Both the position numbers and the translations under genes were made by a program. 64,000 nt of DNA from Timema cristinae (Eukaryota > Arthropoda > Insecta > Phasmatodea > Timematidae), in the NCBI GenBank assembly GCA_039000515.1, contig JBCFYV010000100.1, forward strand, positions 31,484,421-31,548,420. The letters are read 5' to 3'. Shown here piece by piece: positions 54,601 through 63,712 of this stretch (position 1 is the stretch's first letter; every line of letters begins with the position of its first letter). Below the pieces are notes generated by a model. That model searched no databases. It was given only the letters and a program-made list of their open reading frames with translations, and was not told the DNA's origin.

Positions 54601-57600
54601 TGGTACGCAGATAAAGAAAATCACAACAATGACACACATGATGAAGCATAAAATTATTTTAACTGGTAGAAAAAAAATATGTGTTTTCTTTCGTCATACA
54701 AAAATTTCCGGCCCTAAAATATGCCAATGTAGGCAAGTGCCTACTAAGCCTATGCGTAGATCCGCCCATGCAAACGACCTAACATCTTAACCACGGTAAT
54801 TGTACACATAACTAACTGTGCATTCATTGGCTCTCCATGTGTCCGCGCGCCGTAAGGTCACACATATTTGTCTTTGACGGAATGTACCGTAATTTCTTAT
54901 TATGACGAATATTCGCTGCGTGTTTCTTTCATTTGTGTTGTCCAGGCGAGTACTGATACGTCTTTAAATTACCCCTTCTCGTTCCTGTGTCACTAGATTT
55001 ATCAGATTTGGTTTGACTCAGTTGCCTTTGAGATAGTCTCTGAACCAAGAGGTCAAGATTAGGTTCAAATCCTGGACAGGGCCACTTATATCTATTTCCG
55101 ATTTCCTCCTCAAGATAACTATTGTGTATTCTCTTAAAGTTTGCCTATCTCACCCTGTGTTGTGTTATTATTGAAAGTTACATTAAGTGTATTTAGTGAA
55201 AGTTTGCTTTTAAGCACGGTAAAATTCCAGTTTTATCAAATAGGTATGCCTATGAATACTTTAGATTTAAAAAGTATGTTCCGTAAAATAAGGTTTAGAT
55301 TATTCCTCGGAAACCGTTTAGAGTGACGTACGTAACACGTCTTTTATCATAAAATAGAGACATTTACTAGAAACTAGTAAGATTTTTGAAAGTAAATAGT
55401 CTATATTGTTACAGAAACACTCCACTAAGTAGCATTAGTGCAATAATATACATTGTTACGGAAACAATGAGAAATAGCATAACATAACACTAAATTTATA
55501 TTGTCAAAGAGCTTAATTTGTTATAAATATATAGCTTATAGCTCAGAAACTATTGGTTTTATAAAATTATATTCAAAATAAAGTATTTTTATTTTTAATA
55601 GGACCACAACTTTACAATGGTAAGTAATTTCGTACCTCAAATATGATATATTCAAATTGTAGAGTATTCTTAAATAAATAATTATTTTAATTGGCAAATG
55701 ATAATTGCATAGTGCTAAACAATATCAGAATACAGCATTTATTCAAAATCGTTGATCAGATTCTGAGAAAAATTATTTTCTCTTTTTACTCTCAATTAAG
55801 CTACCCTTAATTTTATGGTTAGATATCTAATTTCAAAAACTCTCTGGGGAACCAATCAAAACCTTAATTACCAAGTTTTAGCCCGCTCGGTAAAATAGTT
55901 TAGGCTCTAAGCCAAAATACAGACACACACACACAAAAAGGCATAGTGAAAACTACTATTTCGGTTTCGGTTGATATTTGATCAAAATCTTGAGTTAGGT
56001 TTTTTTGACGATCACAATAGGCCTACCTTTATCTCCGAGGAAGTAAAACTCGTAGAAATAAATTAAATTTAAAACATAATGTATTAAAAGAAGACTGTTG
56101 ATGAAGTATACATTTTCTTTAAATGGCTTTAAATTAGTTAAAATACAGAAAACCCGAAAATGCAGTAGTTAGATTCTAATTTTCAAAATTTTCAAAATTT
56201 AGAAAACACAAACATATTTTTATAAGGCTAATCGTAACAGATTGTATTTGTTATTTTTTATAGTAGTAATACTTACAAAAATACTTAATAATAGTAATAT
56301 GTGATAGCTTTATGAATGATGTGTTCATATTATGTGTCTCCTCTTTTTAAAATAAGGGTACACTTATTATTAATAGTGTAATTTAGTATTTACGATCTTA
56401 AAAACCAGCAGTGAAAAACAGGACCAATGGCAAAAAATCTCCCAATATTTTAAGTGACAGTAAAAGTGACCTTGGCCGATTTCTTTCTAAAAAAGGGAAA
56501 TCTTCCAAGGGGACGCGGTGAGGGTTGCGAAATAAACACTCGTGATCATACCAGTAAACACGTGTGTTAAACGCTCACGTGGTTACTCCAACTCAACTTT
56601 TATTATTTTAGTAGATGTATTCTTTAGTAACCTGAACCAAAGTGTGTAATAAATTAATCTTAATATTCAATTTGTGATTTATGTATTTTCCATTTAAATC
56701 AAACCCAGTCTGATCGTTGTTGGAAGTTGAAACTACCTGGCGCCCGAACACAATATATCTAAATATTTAGATCTAGCGCCGAGATATAACTGACGCGCAT
56801 GAATCCAGGACGATCAGGCCTTATACTGATCCGATCAGGATGCGAACCAAGGACGAAAGAAACGTTCTAAATAATTCAATGAGCTGGTGTGACCATGGCT
56901 TACAAATGTTTTACATGTGTTCGATGCCCGTGTATGTGTGTGTTTGAGAGATAGCGGGCTTGTGAGTGAGTGTATGCGTGTGCAAAAGAACGTGTGTGTG
57001 AGGAAGAGAGATTGTGTGTTTGTGGAGGGGTGGGAAGGGGACCACGCGTAGGAAAGAGTGAGAAAGAGAGAACTAGACACGTGTCACCTTCTCAATGACC
57101 TCGAGTGTATCAAACACACGCACCTCTAAACGTGCTCAACAGACGACATTATGCGTTTAGGTCAAACACACAGAGAATGATATGGCAACCTTGTACTACT
57201 GAATGAGACTTGTGACGTCATCTGATCCAAACTAAAAAGTAAAAAAAAAAAAACACCTCTTATGGCGTTACAATATCTTAGGCATGTTTCATAAAGCACA
57301 AGTCTACAATTTACAAGAGAATTCGTTTGTAAATTGTAATAAATGAAAAAAAAATACGTTTCATAAAGCAACAAGTAAACACTTGTAATTTATTACAAGT
57401 GAAATGTTTCAACTTACTCTCTTTTTTTTAGAAGAAAATTTATAGTTTGGTTCCATAAAGTTACTTGTGAATCAAGAAGTATTTTCTATAAGTCTCTACA
57501 AATACGTACAAATACTTCACAAGCGTAATTTTAATTAATTATTTAACATAATTCAATATAATATTTACTTATTTTTACTACCGCGTCTTACTACCTGTTC

Positions 57601-59580
57601 AGCTTTTACGCATTTATGATGATTACTTTAATATATGGTAGAGCTGAGGAAGTAAGCAATTTAGAGGTACCTAAATGATTTTACATTCTCCCTCCACGCA
57701 AATGCGGGTTCACTTCCTCTATAATCAACCTTCCCAATTCCTTACCCATTAGAGTAATAAGTACTTGAGCGTATAGCCCAAACGGGTAGTAAGACGCGGT
57801 GCTAAATATTAATATTTTAGATGTAATCTACCCACATTTCCATGGAAACCATGGAAAACCACTATCCATAGACACGAATGGGAATCGAGCCCCAATCTTC
57901 CCCGGCAGTCCAGTCTATTGAGAGAATGACGCCTTAAAACTATTCGACCGCCGAAGCGGTGAGTCCCAAATAAAAGTCAAATTTTACCCACCTAACTGAA
58001 TGTTTATGAGAGCGCTGCTCGAAGCCACGTTCTCACTTTTGACTGTCTGTTTCTATGAAGACGACTGTTAAGGTGGGAAGCTAAGGGATGCTAGGAAAAA
58101 CCTTGTTTTTGCATTTTTTATAGCAAAACTTTTATTTTGTAAAAATAAATAAAATATTGCTCCATCATCAACGTTTAGTTTAATTATCTTCACACGGTGA
58201 TTTCAACAGGATGTGGAATATTTATCATGACTCATGAGCATAAAGGCTTTAGGCGAGAAACTTTTTAGATGAGGAAAAAGTTGTCACTTAATTCCAGGAG
58301 ATCCTTGACAGATATTCAAGAACTGTTGATATCAATGTGCGAAGAAAAATAAACTAAACGTTGCTAGTGGAGTAATATTTGATTTATTTTGAACAGAGAA
58401 ATGTTTTGCTATAGAAATTACAAATTCACTTACCTTTTCTCGCGTCCCCCTCCTCCCCACTTGAAGAATATTTTATCAATTTTACTACAGTACTTGTTTT
58501 TAATATTCTAAAATATATTTCCGATCAAAGATATAGTAAAATGCTACCGCTCCCACCGATCTGTTTTAATTATCTTTGCTTTAGAGCTGATGCAAGTAAA
58601 GCTCTAGTCTATCTATATTAGGAATGTAGGCACGTGAAAGTTAAGAGAAGGTTCTTTATTACAAATATTGGCTGGAGGTTTTTTCTTCCAAAAGTGATGA
58701 AAACTCAACATATGGTCTTGTAGAGCAAATGGTTTGGCGAATGGATATACATGAGACTAAATATTACGGTAATTTTGCTAGCTTTCACTTACCTACACTC
58801 CTACCGTAGATGGGGTGTATCTGTTTAATCGGCTTTATTTGAGAACAATATTTGAGATCAATATAGGGAAAATAATTTTAAATTATTACTTATTTTCCGA
58901 TTTATTCTACAGTTAAGAAAGGTACGGTTATTATGATGCGTTGGTAAACTGAATGTAACTACTATATTTTTATAATTTACATCAAGGGGCACAACGGATT
59001 TTCGGGGGGTGAAAGGGGGGGGGGTGGCAGCGTGGTGTTTGACTCGCTCCCTCCAAGACGCTAGTAATAATTTTTAAAATGCGTTTTACCATCCCAAAGT
59101 TATCTGTTTTATACTCTTTTTATTTTATATTGCCCAAGAAAAAAAAATACATCCATACATCAAATGAGATTATGATTATATTCACTTTTAAAAAATCACA
59201 TTTTGATCTAAAATGTAATTCAAATATATATATTTTCAAATTAAAACACCTCCTACCCTTGAAATATCTACACCACTGCTTGATATTATCTTGTTCACGT
59301 TCACGTAAAATTTTATGGTGCATTTTTGATAAGAGCTGCGATGTTTTGTCACAGGAGGATACCTGGGCATTGTGACTTGCATGCCTCTATCCGGCCTTCT
59401 TTGCAGCTGGGGAGTGGCTGGTGGGTGGCCGATGGTGTTCTACGTGTTCGGGGCGGTAGGCTGCGCATGGTACCTCCCTTGGCTGTACTTCGTGCATGAG
59501 ACCCCGCTGATCACCCCAGGATATCCAAGGAAGAAAGGATATACATAGAGCATTGTATTGGTCCTGGAAACGGCGATAGT
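44544..59580 (+). CDS. SLC17: SLC17 transporter (sialin-like), 5' five exons
   Basis: Major-facilitator anion transporter of the SLC17 family (sialic acid/H+, vesicular glutamate or phosphate carriers of lysosomes, synaptic vesicles or plasma membrane). Exons 44544-44697, 46500-46720, 47485-47718, 50318-50402 and 59355-59580 splice with phases 1, 0, 0, 1. The product runs from the N-terminal tail through about TM6: TM1 ends RVNLSVAIVAMVN, then a glycosylated loop, FTWSEETQGFILSGYFYGYA, QLPGGILAERYGGK, FFAVRLLEGLAG|SVTFPA, NWAPPDERSKF, and CMPLSGLL...FYVFG. The usual Glu after LEGL (LEGLGEG in sialin) is glycine here. The fifth exon has one missing base near 59504, after which HPRISKEERIYIEH is in another frame. 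The 3' half lies beyond the window. Which SLC17 member it is cannot be decided. Confidence 0.88.
44820..45041. mobile_element. CAGTAGCCCC MITE, copy 1
   Basis: ACAGTAGCCCCATGGCTTCT at the left is nearly the inverse of AGAAGCTATGGGGCTAGTGT at the right. 222 bp in SLC17 intron 1; second copy at 51981. TA flanks fit a mariner-type target. Confidence 0.85.
45600..45830 (+). repeat. SINE, family C, degenerate
   Basis: AAAATGGTTTAAGACATCAC head, GAGTTTCGAATCCCGG B box, GGGTGTACTGAGGGGGG body, CCCGAACTGGTAGGAAGAAACGG end. Confidence 0.78.
46500..46720 (+). CDS. SLC17: SLC17 exon 2: TM1 and first lumenal loop
   Basis: Acceptor gttggtcag|AT; donor GTTGAG|gtgaga. Encodes a hydrophobic segment ending in the family signature RVNLSVAIVAMVN, followed by an acidic loop with N-glycosylation sites (NNTALNE, ENIS). 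The arginine of RVNLSVA is a conserved family residue. GC-rich codons contrast with the AT-rich flanks. Confidence 0.9.
47070..47165 (+). repeat. tRNA-like SINE head, unassigned family
   Basis: CGCTGAGGTCTAGTAGTCAG A box and TCGGGTTCGATCCCC B box are good, but the middle does not fold as a tRNA and the body is short. Confidence 0.5.
47485..47718 (+). CDS. SLC17: SLC17 exon 3: TM2-TM4
   Basis: Acceptor ttttccccag|GAC; donor GCAGGG|gtattt, both phase 0. Carries FTWSEETQGFILSGYFYGYA and QLPGGILAERYGGK, then the TM3 region, then RLLEGLAG at the start of TM4. The last bases and the donor are repeated four more times downstream at a 46-bp step. Confidence 0.92.
47693..47922. repeat. 46-bp tandem repeat of exon end plus splice donor
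   Basis: CTTTTGGAGG (last copy ATTTTGG) begins at 47698, 47744, 47790, 47836 and 47882, exactly 46 bp apart. The first copy is the real exon 3 end; the others copy its coding end, the GCAGGGGTA donor and part of the intron, increasingly mutated. Confidence 0.93.
47996..48386. mobile_element. nested MITE pair
   Basis: Inner element 48061-48174 begins TCCACTGATCCGCATCG and ends with the inverse CGATGTGGACCAGTGGA (114 bp). Outer inverse pair: TCCGCATAGCACGAATCAG at 48003 and CTGATTTGTGCGATGCGGA at 48366. Both use the same TCCGCATCGCACG motif, so one related element seems to have landed in another. Confidence 0.65.
48541..48907 (-). repeat. SINE, family A, long (ATT)n tail, 13-bp duplication
   Basis: Minus-strand copy at about 48618-48894 with a TTA/ATT tract at 48547-48617 as its tail. 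TAGTAATGATTTA flanks it at 48541-48553 and 48895-48907. Confidence 0.93.
49003..49235 (+). repeat. SINE, family C
   Basis: TTTCGGTGGCCACATGGTCT head, GAGCTCGAATCTTGG B box, GTGTACTGAGGGTGG body, degenerate ACTTTAACATGTAGAAAGACG end. Confidence 0.82.
49635..49945. mobile_element. palindromic MITE, copy 2
   Basis: Inner arms TCTTGAATATCTGTCAAGGG and GAGATATTCAAGAACTGTTG pair, then the AAGAAAATTAAA and TTTCTACTGGAG motifs of the 20804 element and a TTCGTGTCCCCTTCC end. Confidence 0.7.
50032..50255 (-). repeat. SINE, family C, ends 63 bp before SLC17 exon 4
   Basis: Starts (plus strand) TAGCACCGCGTCCTACTAACC, then GCGTGGAAGGAGAGTTG, CAGTACACCCGACTG and CCACGCGGCCACTGGAATGG. Close to the exon 4 acceptor. 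Confidence 0.88.
50318..50402 (+). CDS. SLC17: SLC17 exon 4: TM4 end and cytosolic loop
   Basis: Acceptor ctgtttcag|AGT; donor TTCTCAG|gtaaca. Encodes SVTFPAIQYMISNWAPPDER then SKFSMIFS, the family's VTFPA...WAPPxERS motif. One base is carried to exon 5 to make glycine. Confidence 0.92.
50425..51385 (+). pseudogene. jockey-like LINE 3' end
   Basis: In broken frames: DLGVLLDNKLYFDYHVDHV, LVRSKLEYATVAWNS, LRLENVQRKFVAVYYDKYF and LFKEIPYQ, the region after the RT catalytic core in jockey/I-type LINEs. The 3' UTR ends in AAATTGAAATTGAAATT (51366-51382), the short-repeat tail of such elements. It starts about 25-50 bp after the SLC17 exon 4 donor, next to a (CAT)n/(TTA)n tract. Confidence 0.8.
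51400..51652 (-). repeat. SINE, family C
   Basis: Directly follows the LINE tail. Inverse module ACTACCTGTTCAGTTTATAC, GCATTTGCGTGGAAGGAGAG, CCGACCGGTATTCGAACCCC, and head CATTCGGCCGCTGAAGCGG. Confidence 0.85.
51740..51960. repeat. interspersed repeat shared with 10540-10745
   Basis: AATTCTAAAAATAATC, AAAGTAGTT, CTATTTGG and GCCTGTAG...CCT blocks occur in the same order near 10580-10735. In both places family D SINE sequence lies nearby, so they may be parts of one larger element. Confidence 0.5.
51981..52219. mobile_element. CAGTAGCCCC MITE, copy 2
   Basis: CTATAGTAGCCCCATGACTT at the left and CCATGGGGCTACTGTAG at the right; interior alignable with 44820-45041 along its length (GCTGACTTCTGACAGTCAAC, TGTTTTTGCAGATCAT). 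Confidence 0.87.
52245..52385 (-). repeat. SINE, family D, head missing
   Basis: Same body as 10047-10200 on the same strand (TAGTACACTTTCTGAACCGAC, AACAGACACAACACC, GTTAATTTATCACT). Confidence 0.7.
52390..53665. other. AT-rich intron, nothing recognised
   Basis: No motif, element border or splice-supported frame seen. Confidence 0.4.
53670..53827 (+). repeat. SINE, family C, head-truncated
   Basis: Begins at GGTCAGGTGTACTGAGTATGG, then CTACTCTCCCTTCACGCAAA and an incomplete 3' module. Confidence 0.7.
53838..54055 (+). repeat. SINE, family D
   Basis: CTTAGCTCAGTCAGTAGCAT A box, TCCTGGTTTCAATTACC B box, then the D body (CAGTGATAAATTGG, GGTGTTGTGTTTGTTCTAG, GGCACGTTAAATAAC). Confidence 0.75.
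54094..54778. mobile_element. hAT-type non-autonomous element
   Basis: Element 54102-54770 with ends CAGGGGCGAATTTACG and the inverse of CATGGGCGGATCTACG. Flanks CAAATAAC (54094-54101) and CAAACGAC (54771-54778) match at six of eight bases, a decayed 8-bp duplication. Ends resemble those of 26710-27547. Confidence 0.78.
54780..56400. other. AT-rich intron with one tRNA-like trace
   Basis: 55015-55090 has TTGCCTTTGAGATAG and AGGTTCAAATCCTGG as possible A and B boxes. (AC)n at 55920-55935. No exon found. Confidence 0.4.
56480..56755 (+). mobile_element. possible LTR edge with lysine-tRNA primer site
   Basis: TGGCGCCCGAACA at 56738-56750 is complementary to the 3' end of tRNA-Lys, the primer used by many LTR retroelements. 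It follows a stretch ending GAAACTACC that could be U5. The LTR start, a second LTR and gag-pol are not visible, so this is at most a relic. Confidence 0.4.
56930..57075. repeat. purine/GT-rich low-complexity block
   Basis: Interspersed GTGTGT, GAGAGA and GTGAGTGAG motifs. Confidence 0.7.
57275..57480. repeat. possible MITE (TTTCATAAAGC motifs)
   Basis: TTTCATAAAGCA occurs at about 57288 and 57359 and its relative GTTCCATAAAGTTAC at 57450; short inverted ACTTGTAATTT/AAATTACAAGT pairs are present. Shares motifs with 19560-19735. Confidence 0.35.
57578..57962 (-). repeat. SINE, family C, split by a nested SINE
   Basis: Minus-strand 3' part at 57578-57669 and head part at 57816-57962 belong to one element; between them is a plus-strand SINE. 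Confidence 0.85.
57660..57825 (+). repeat. nested SINE (family B/C body) with target duplication
   Basis: Head-truncated: starts CCTAAATGATTTTACATTC, ends CCCAAACGGGTAGTAAGACG plus ATATT. Flanks TTTAGAGGTA (57660-57669) and TTTAGATGTA (57816-57825) differ by one base. Confidence 0.85.
58085..58490. mobile_element. palindromic MITE, copy 3
   Basis: Left GGGAAGCTAAGGGATGC and right GCGTCCCCCTCCTCCCC are imperfect inverse ends; inner ATAAATAAAATATTGCTCC and GGAGTAATATTTGATTTATT pair clearly. Confidence 0.72.
59355..59580 (+). CDS. SLC17: SLC17 exon 5: TM5-TM6, frame break
   Basis: Acceptor ttttgtcacag|GA; donor GATAGT|gtaagt. Encodes GYLGIVTCMPLSGLLCSWGV, GGWPMVFYVFG and WLYFVHETP, then one base is missing around 59500-59511 and the family motif HPRISKEERIYIEH continues in the next frame to the donor. 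Counting that base, the exon ends in phase 0, as expected if the break is an error or a recent deletion. Confidence 0.88.
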
Positions 59581-59599
59581 GTAAGTATGTTCCAGGTCT

Positions 59600-60045
59600 T
59601 ATTCTATTCACCACATCACGTATTTACGTGGATAGAGATAGAAATAGAGAGTGGAAAAACAGTTTAAGATTAACCAACCCACCTCGGTGGCGTAGTTGGC
59701 TAACGCGCTTGTCGTGTCGAGCTCAACTGCTGAGGACGGAGAGATCGAGGTTCAAACCTCTGTCGGGTGATCTGGGGGTGGTTTTTCCTAAATGGTTTTC
59801 CACTTAGCCTCCACGCAAATGCGGGTTCTCTTCCTCTATTTCAACCTTCCCTATTCCTAATCCATTGGCGTAATTAGTACTTAAAGCGCATAACCCGAAC
59901 GGGTAGTAAAACGCGGTGCTAAATATTATTAAAATTAACCAACTTCAGTACACCCAGCTGGGATTAGAACCCAATCTTTCCGTCATCTGCAGTTCAGTCT
60001 ATTGCGAGAATGATGCCTTGGACCATTCTACCACCGAAGCGGATC
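59600..60045 (-). repeat. SINE, family C, split by a family B SINE
   Basis: 59615-59678 (ATTTACGTGGATAG, GAGAGTGGAAAAACAG) and 59934-60045 (CAGTACACCCAGCTGGGATT, ACCACCGAAGCGG) are the two parts of one minus-strand copy. Confidence 0.88.
59669..59943 (+). repeat. nested SINE, family B, 10-bp duplication
   Basis: Full family B copy (CCTCGGTGGCGTAGTTGGC ... CCCGAACGGGTAGTAAAACG) between ATTAACCAAC repeats at 59669-59678 and 59934-59943. Confidence 0.95.
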
Positions 60046-60054
60046 CGATCATAA

Positions 60055-60262
60055 CAAATTATTGCTAATCTTGTCTGGTTTGCCGGTGACGGTGAGTTCG
60101 GGTTTCATATTTTGAGTGTGTTTACCAAAGGTGGTTTTACGTGAATGGCTTCTCAACCTTCCTCTACGGAAAATAAAGTTTCCTCACCCCTACCTCCTCA
60201 TTAGCTTAGTTAAAATGCGTATAAGCTGGATGAGATGAGTAGTACGACGCGTAGGACTTTAA
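60055..60262 (+). repeat. SINE, family C, degenerate
   Basis: TGCCGGTGACGGTGAGTTCG, GTTTTACGTGAATGGC, CCTCTACGG and AGTAGTACGACGCG keep the family order. Confidence 0.65.
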
Positions 60263-60439
60263 AAAATAAAGTTACAATCTTGAAGAGAAATAAGTTATCC
60301 TCATATTTCTTATTATTAGAATAGTAGTTCTGAAGCAGTCACGATTATTTTAAAATATTTTGTTGTAACTATGTTGAAAGTGACTTTATTTGTTGAGGAA
60401 AACTATGTATAGGTCTAAAAACTTTTTTTTAATAAATAA

Positions 60440-60745
60440 ATAAATAAATAAAATATTGCTTTAGGAAAACAAATTGAGTATAATTTTCTTCACCAGAAGA
60501 TATCAACACTTGTTGAATATCTCTCATGAGTACAGTGGCTTAGATGAGAAATTTTTTTTTAACGAAGATAAAAAAAAAGTCGTTAAATTACATAACGCCC
60601 TTAACAGATATTCGACAAAAGGTGATGTCACCATGTGTAGAAAATTAAACTGTATGTTTCCACTGGAGAAATATTTTATTTATTTTGCTATAAAACCCAC
60701 AAAACACTTACCTTTACTCGCGTCCTCTACATCCCCGCCTTTATC
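60440..60745. mobile_element. palindromic MITE, copy 4
   Basis: ATAAATAAAATATTGC at the left pairs with GAAATATTTTATTTATTTTG at the right; GTTGAATATCTCTCATGAG and ACAGATATTCGACAA match other copies; ends ACTCGCGTCCTCTACATCCC. Confidence 0.75.
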
Positions 60746-60749
60746 TTAA

Positions 60750-61340
60750 AAATGCAACAATTCGCGTTAGACATTCCCTGAAAATGAGCTAATCGTACCG
60801 TTTCTAACAACTCTTTAATTTATCGTGACTCCCTGGAGAGAGACATGTTTAAAGTAGCCATGATGAACCAACAATATATCTATTAGGGTGAGCCAATTCG
60901 TAATTCAGGTTATCAGAGGATAATTTCAGTAGATATCTCAAAATAATGGTTTTTAGTTTCATTATTTAAAAAAAAATAGAATAGAAAGTTTCGCTGCTCT
61001 TAACTCCACTGGTTTTTTTAATAGTATAATACAGAAAACCTAACCACGTTACTAAGACCAGGTTCGAGCTTTATTTTAACTATGCCCTGATTTTTATTGG
61101 AAGTCCACCTTAAACCTACGAACGTTGATTGAAAGTCACTAAAATTTGGCATTCTAGAAATATTTTTTATTTGATTTAATAGTCGTAGATTTTATCTAAA
61201 AGTTATCAAAAGGTTTTATTAATACTCTTCTAATTATTAATAAAACGGACAAATATAATTGTAAATTTTTTCCCACTATCTTGTTAACGTGAACTTCCAG
61301 TTTTCAAATAACTCGATTCCTATGAAAATCAGACTCTCTC
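60750..61340. other. AT-rich intron, nothing recognised
   Basis: No element border or exon candidate seen. Confidence 0.4.
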
Positions 61341-61344
61341 TCTG

Positions 61345-61540
61345 TCTCTCTGTCTCGTGTTGGACTGTATTGCCATTGACGTGGATATCATAGTTCGAAT
61401 CCAGTTTTGGTAAATAGAGGTAATTTTTCTTTAATTGTTTCTCACATCTTCCTAGGTGTAAAATGTGAACTTCCACATCCATGTTATATTATATTAATTA
61501 AATTGTGTGTACATCCTAACGGATTCTGAAACGCAATGTG
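61345..61540 (+). repeat. SINE, family C, strongly decayed
   Basis: TCTCGTGTTGGACTGTATTG, ATAGTTCGAATCCAG and TCTCACATCTTCC keep family C order. Confidence 0.5.
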
Positions 61541-62030
61541 AAATAAATACAAACCAAAGTTTTTAAAAACTGTTGCGGTCCACACAAAATAGGTTTTCGA
61601 CCACCCCTTCCCCTATTTGCCTGTTAAAAGTGGCTGCCTTGGTTAGCGAGAAAGTATAAATCACTGTCAGGCCACACGGCATCAAATAACATGCTCTGGG
61701 TCTTTTCTAGAACTACTTCTCTATTCTGTCCAACTTATACTCCCTTTAGTCCTTCACCTACAAACACCCTTTGTCACGTCAATAAGAAAGAAGGGAAGGA
61801 AAATTACGAAACCTATTATCTCGGTGTAAAGAGGAAAGCTCGTTGATATTTCTAAATTTATTAAAATTTTCTGTAGCGTGAGCCTATCAAATTATGACTG
61901 TATTTGTTAGAAGAAGGCTAAACCTTGAGTCCTTTTTCATCAAGCCTAGTCTCATAGTTCCGCAAATATGCTTAAACAGTCGTTGAAAGTGAGCTAATGT
62001 TACATTTGAACAATTATTTTATAGTAAAAA
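61541..62030. other. unique-looking intron sequence
   Basis: Somewhat less AT-rich than its surroundings, no frame or repeat recognised. Confidence 0.35.
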
Positions 62031-62034
62031 AAAT

Positions 62035-62287
<253 letters not shown>

Positions 62288-62292
62288 ATTAA

Positions 62293-62490
62293 AAAACGCG
62301 CCTCGGTGGCGTTGTTGGCTAACGCGCTTGTCGTGTTAAACTCGACTGCTGAGGACGGGAAGATCAAGGTTCGAATCTCGGTCGGGTTAACTGGGGGTAG
62401 TTTTTCCTAAATGAATTTCCACTCTCCCTCCGCGATAATCCAGGTTCACTTCCTCTAATTTAACCTTCCCAATTCCTAACCTATTAGCTT
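62293..62490 (+). repeat. SINE, family B, directly after a family A tail
   Basis: CGCGCCTCGGTGGCGTTGTT head and GGTTCGAATCTCGG B box; ends at CCTATTAGCTTACTTAAAG, without the last part of the 3' module. Confidence 0.88.
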
Positions 62491-62499
62491 ACTTAAAGA

Positions 62500-63465
62500 T
62501 AATATTATTTATAGTAAAAAAACTGAAAATATTAAATTTTAAGGAAAAGGGGCACTGTTGGAATCTTTCAACTGTATTTTGGTGCGAACTATATTTTGAA
62601 ATAATGCATAGCTGATTAAATATTGCGTTATATCTGAACGGACGTCTGAGCGGGGCGGCCCCCTTAAGAGAATAATTAACGTTCGTTACATGGAACAAAA
62701 CTCTTTAATGAACGCTAAGTATGAAGAGTAAGCTTTTTTTTATTCCCTCAGAGAATGAAACAACAACATGATCACGTGTTGGGTGGTGTGTATGAAACTC
62801 CTGACGAATAGGAAGAAGTATATCCTCATTCTATGACGCTATGACACGATCCTGCCATTATTTCAAGGTGAACGTCTGGTTTAGAAATTATCTCTCTCCT
62901 CACTCTAATACAAAGTCTGAATATTCTACCCTTGAACTTTTCTTTCAGTTGAATATACACACACACACAAAGCTGTTTCAATTATTATGTTGGCACGACT
63001 TCATATCTAGATAGTCAATGTGATTTATCTATTAAAAACAACATAAAATGACATGTTTTCAATTATTATTTTCAATCTTGAAAATTAAGCCCTGTTTCTA
63101 CAGGCAAATTATTTCAAAAGCAATCCACTTAGTCGTGTGGTCAAGGAATTATGTATCAAGCTGAGGAGAGTAGTTATCGGGCAGGGCTAGCCCAAAATAG
63201 TTTTGTATTTTATTTTGTATAGATTCGTCAAAATGCAAGAAGTGACCAAATGCATGGGATTGCTTATAAAATGTACCTCTTTTTTAAAAATTGTAATTTT
63301 TTAAAACAATTTTGAGTTATTAAGTAGGCTGCCTAACATAAATAAGCTTTCAGGCTGCCAACATGCTAACCTATTTATGACAGTTTTGGCACTCTTAATT
63401 TGATCACTTTATTTGTAGATGAAAAATTGTGTATTTTTCCAGATTTCGTTCACGGTATCCATTCC
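62500..63465. other. AT-rich intron, nothing recognised
   Basis: No exon of the SLC17 gene was found here; its next exon should lie beyond the window. Confidence 0.4.
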
Positions 63466-63466
63466 A

Positions 63467-63712
63467 AATTGGTGGCCGCGTGGTATAAGGCGTCACTCTT
63501 ATAATATACTGTTTGCCGGTGACGGTGTGATCGTAGTTCGATCCCAGTCGGGTGTACTGAGGCTAGCTTTTCATAAATGCTTTTCCACTCACCCTTCACC
63601 CAAATGCGGGTACACTTCCTCTAAATTCAACCATCCTGATTCCTAACGCATTAGAGTAATTAGTCTATATGCGTACTATTCGAACGGGTAGTATAATCAG
63701 ACGCGGCGCGAA
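63467..63712 (+). repeat. SINE, family C
   Basis: TTGGTGGCCGCGTGGTATAA head, GTAGTTCGATCCCAG B box, GGGTGTACTGAGGC body, CGAACGGGTAGTA...AGACGCGG end. Confidence 0.87.

Noticed and set aside
59387..59614. minus-strand frame opposite SLC17 exon 5
   Set aside because: Shadow of a GC-rich coding exon; the plus strand carries the family motifs and splice sites.
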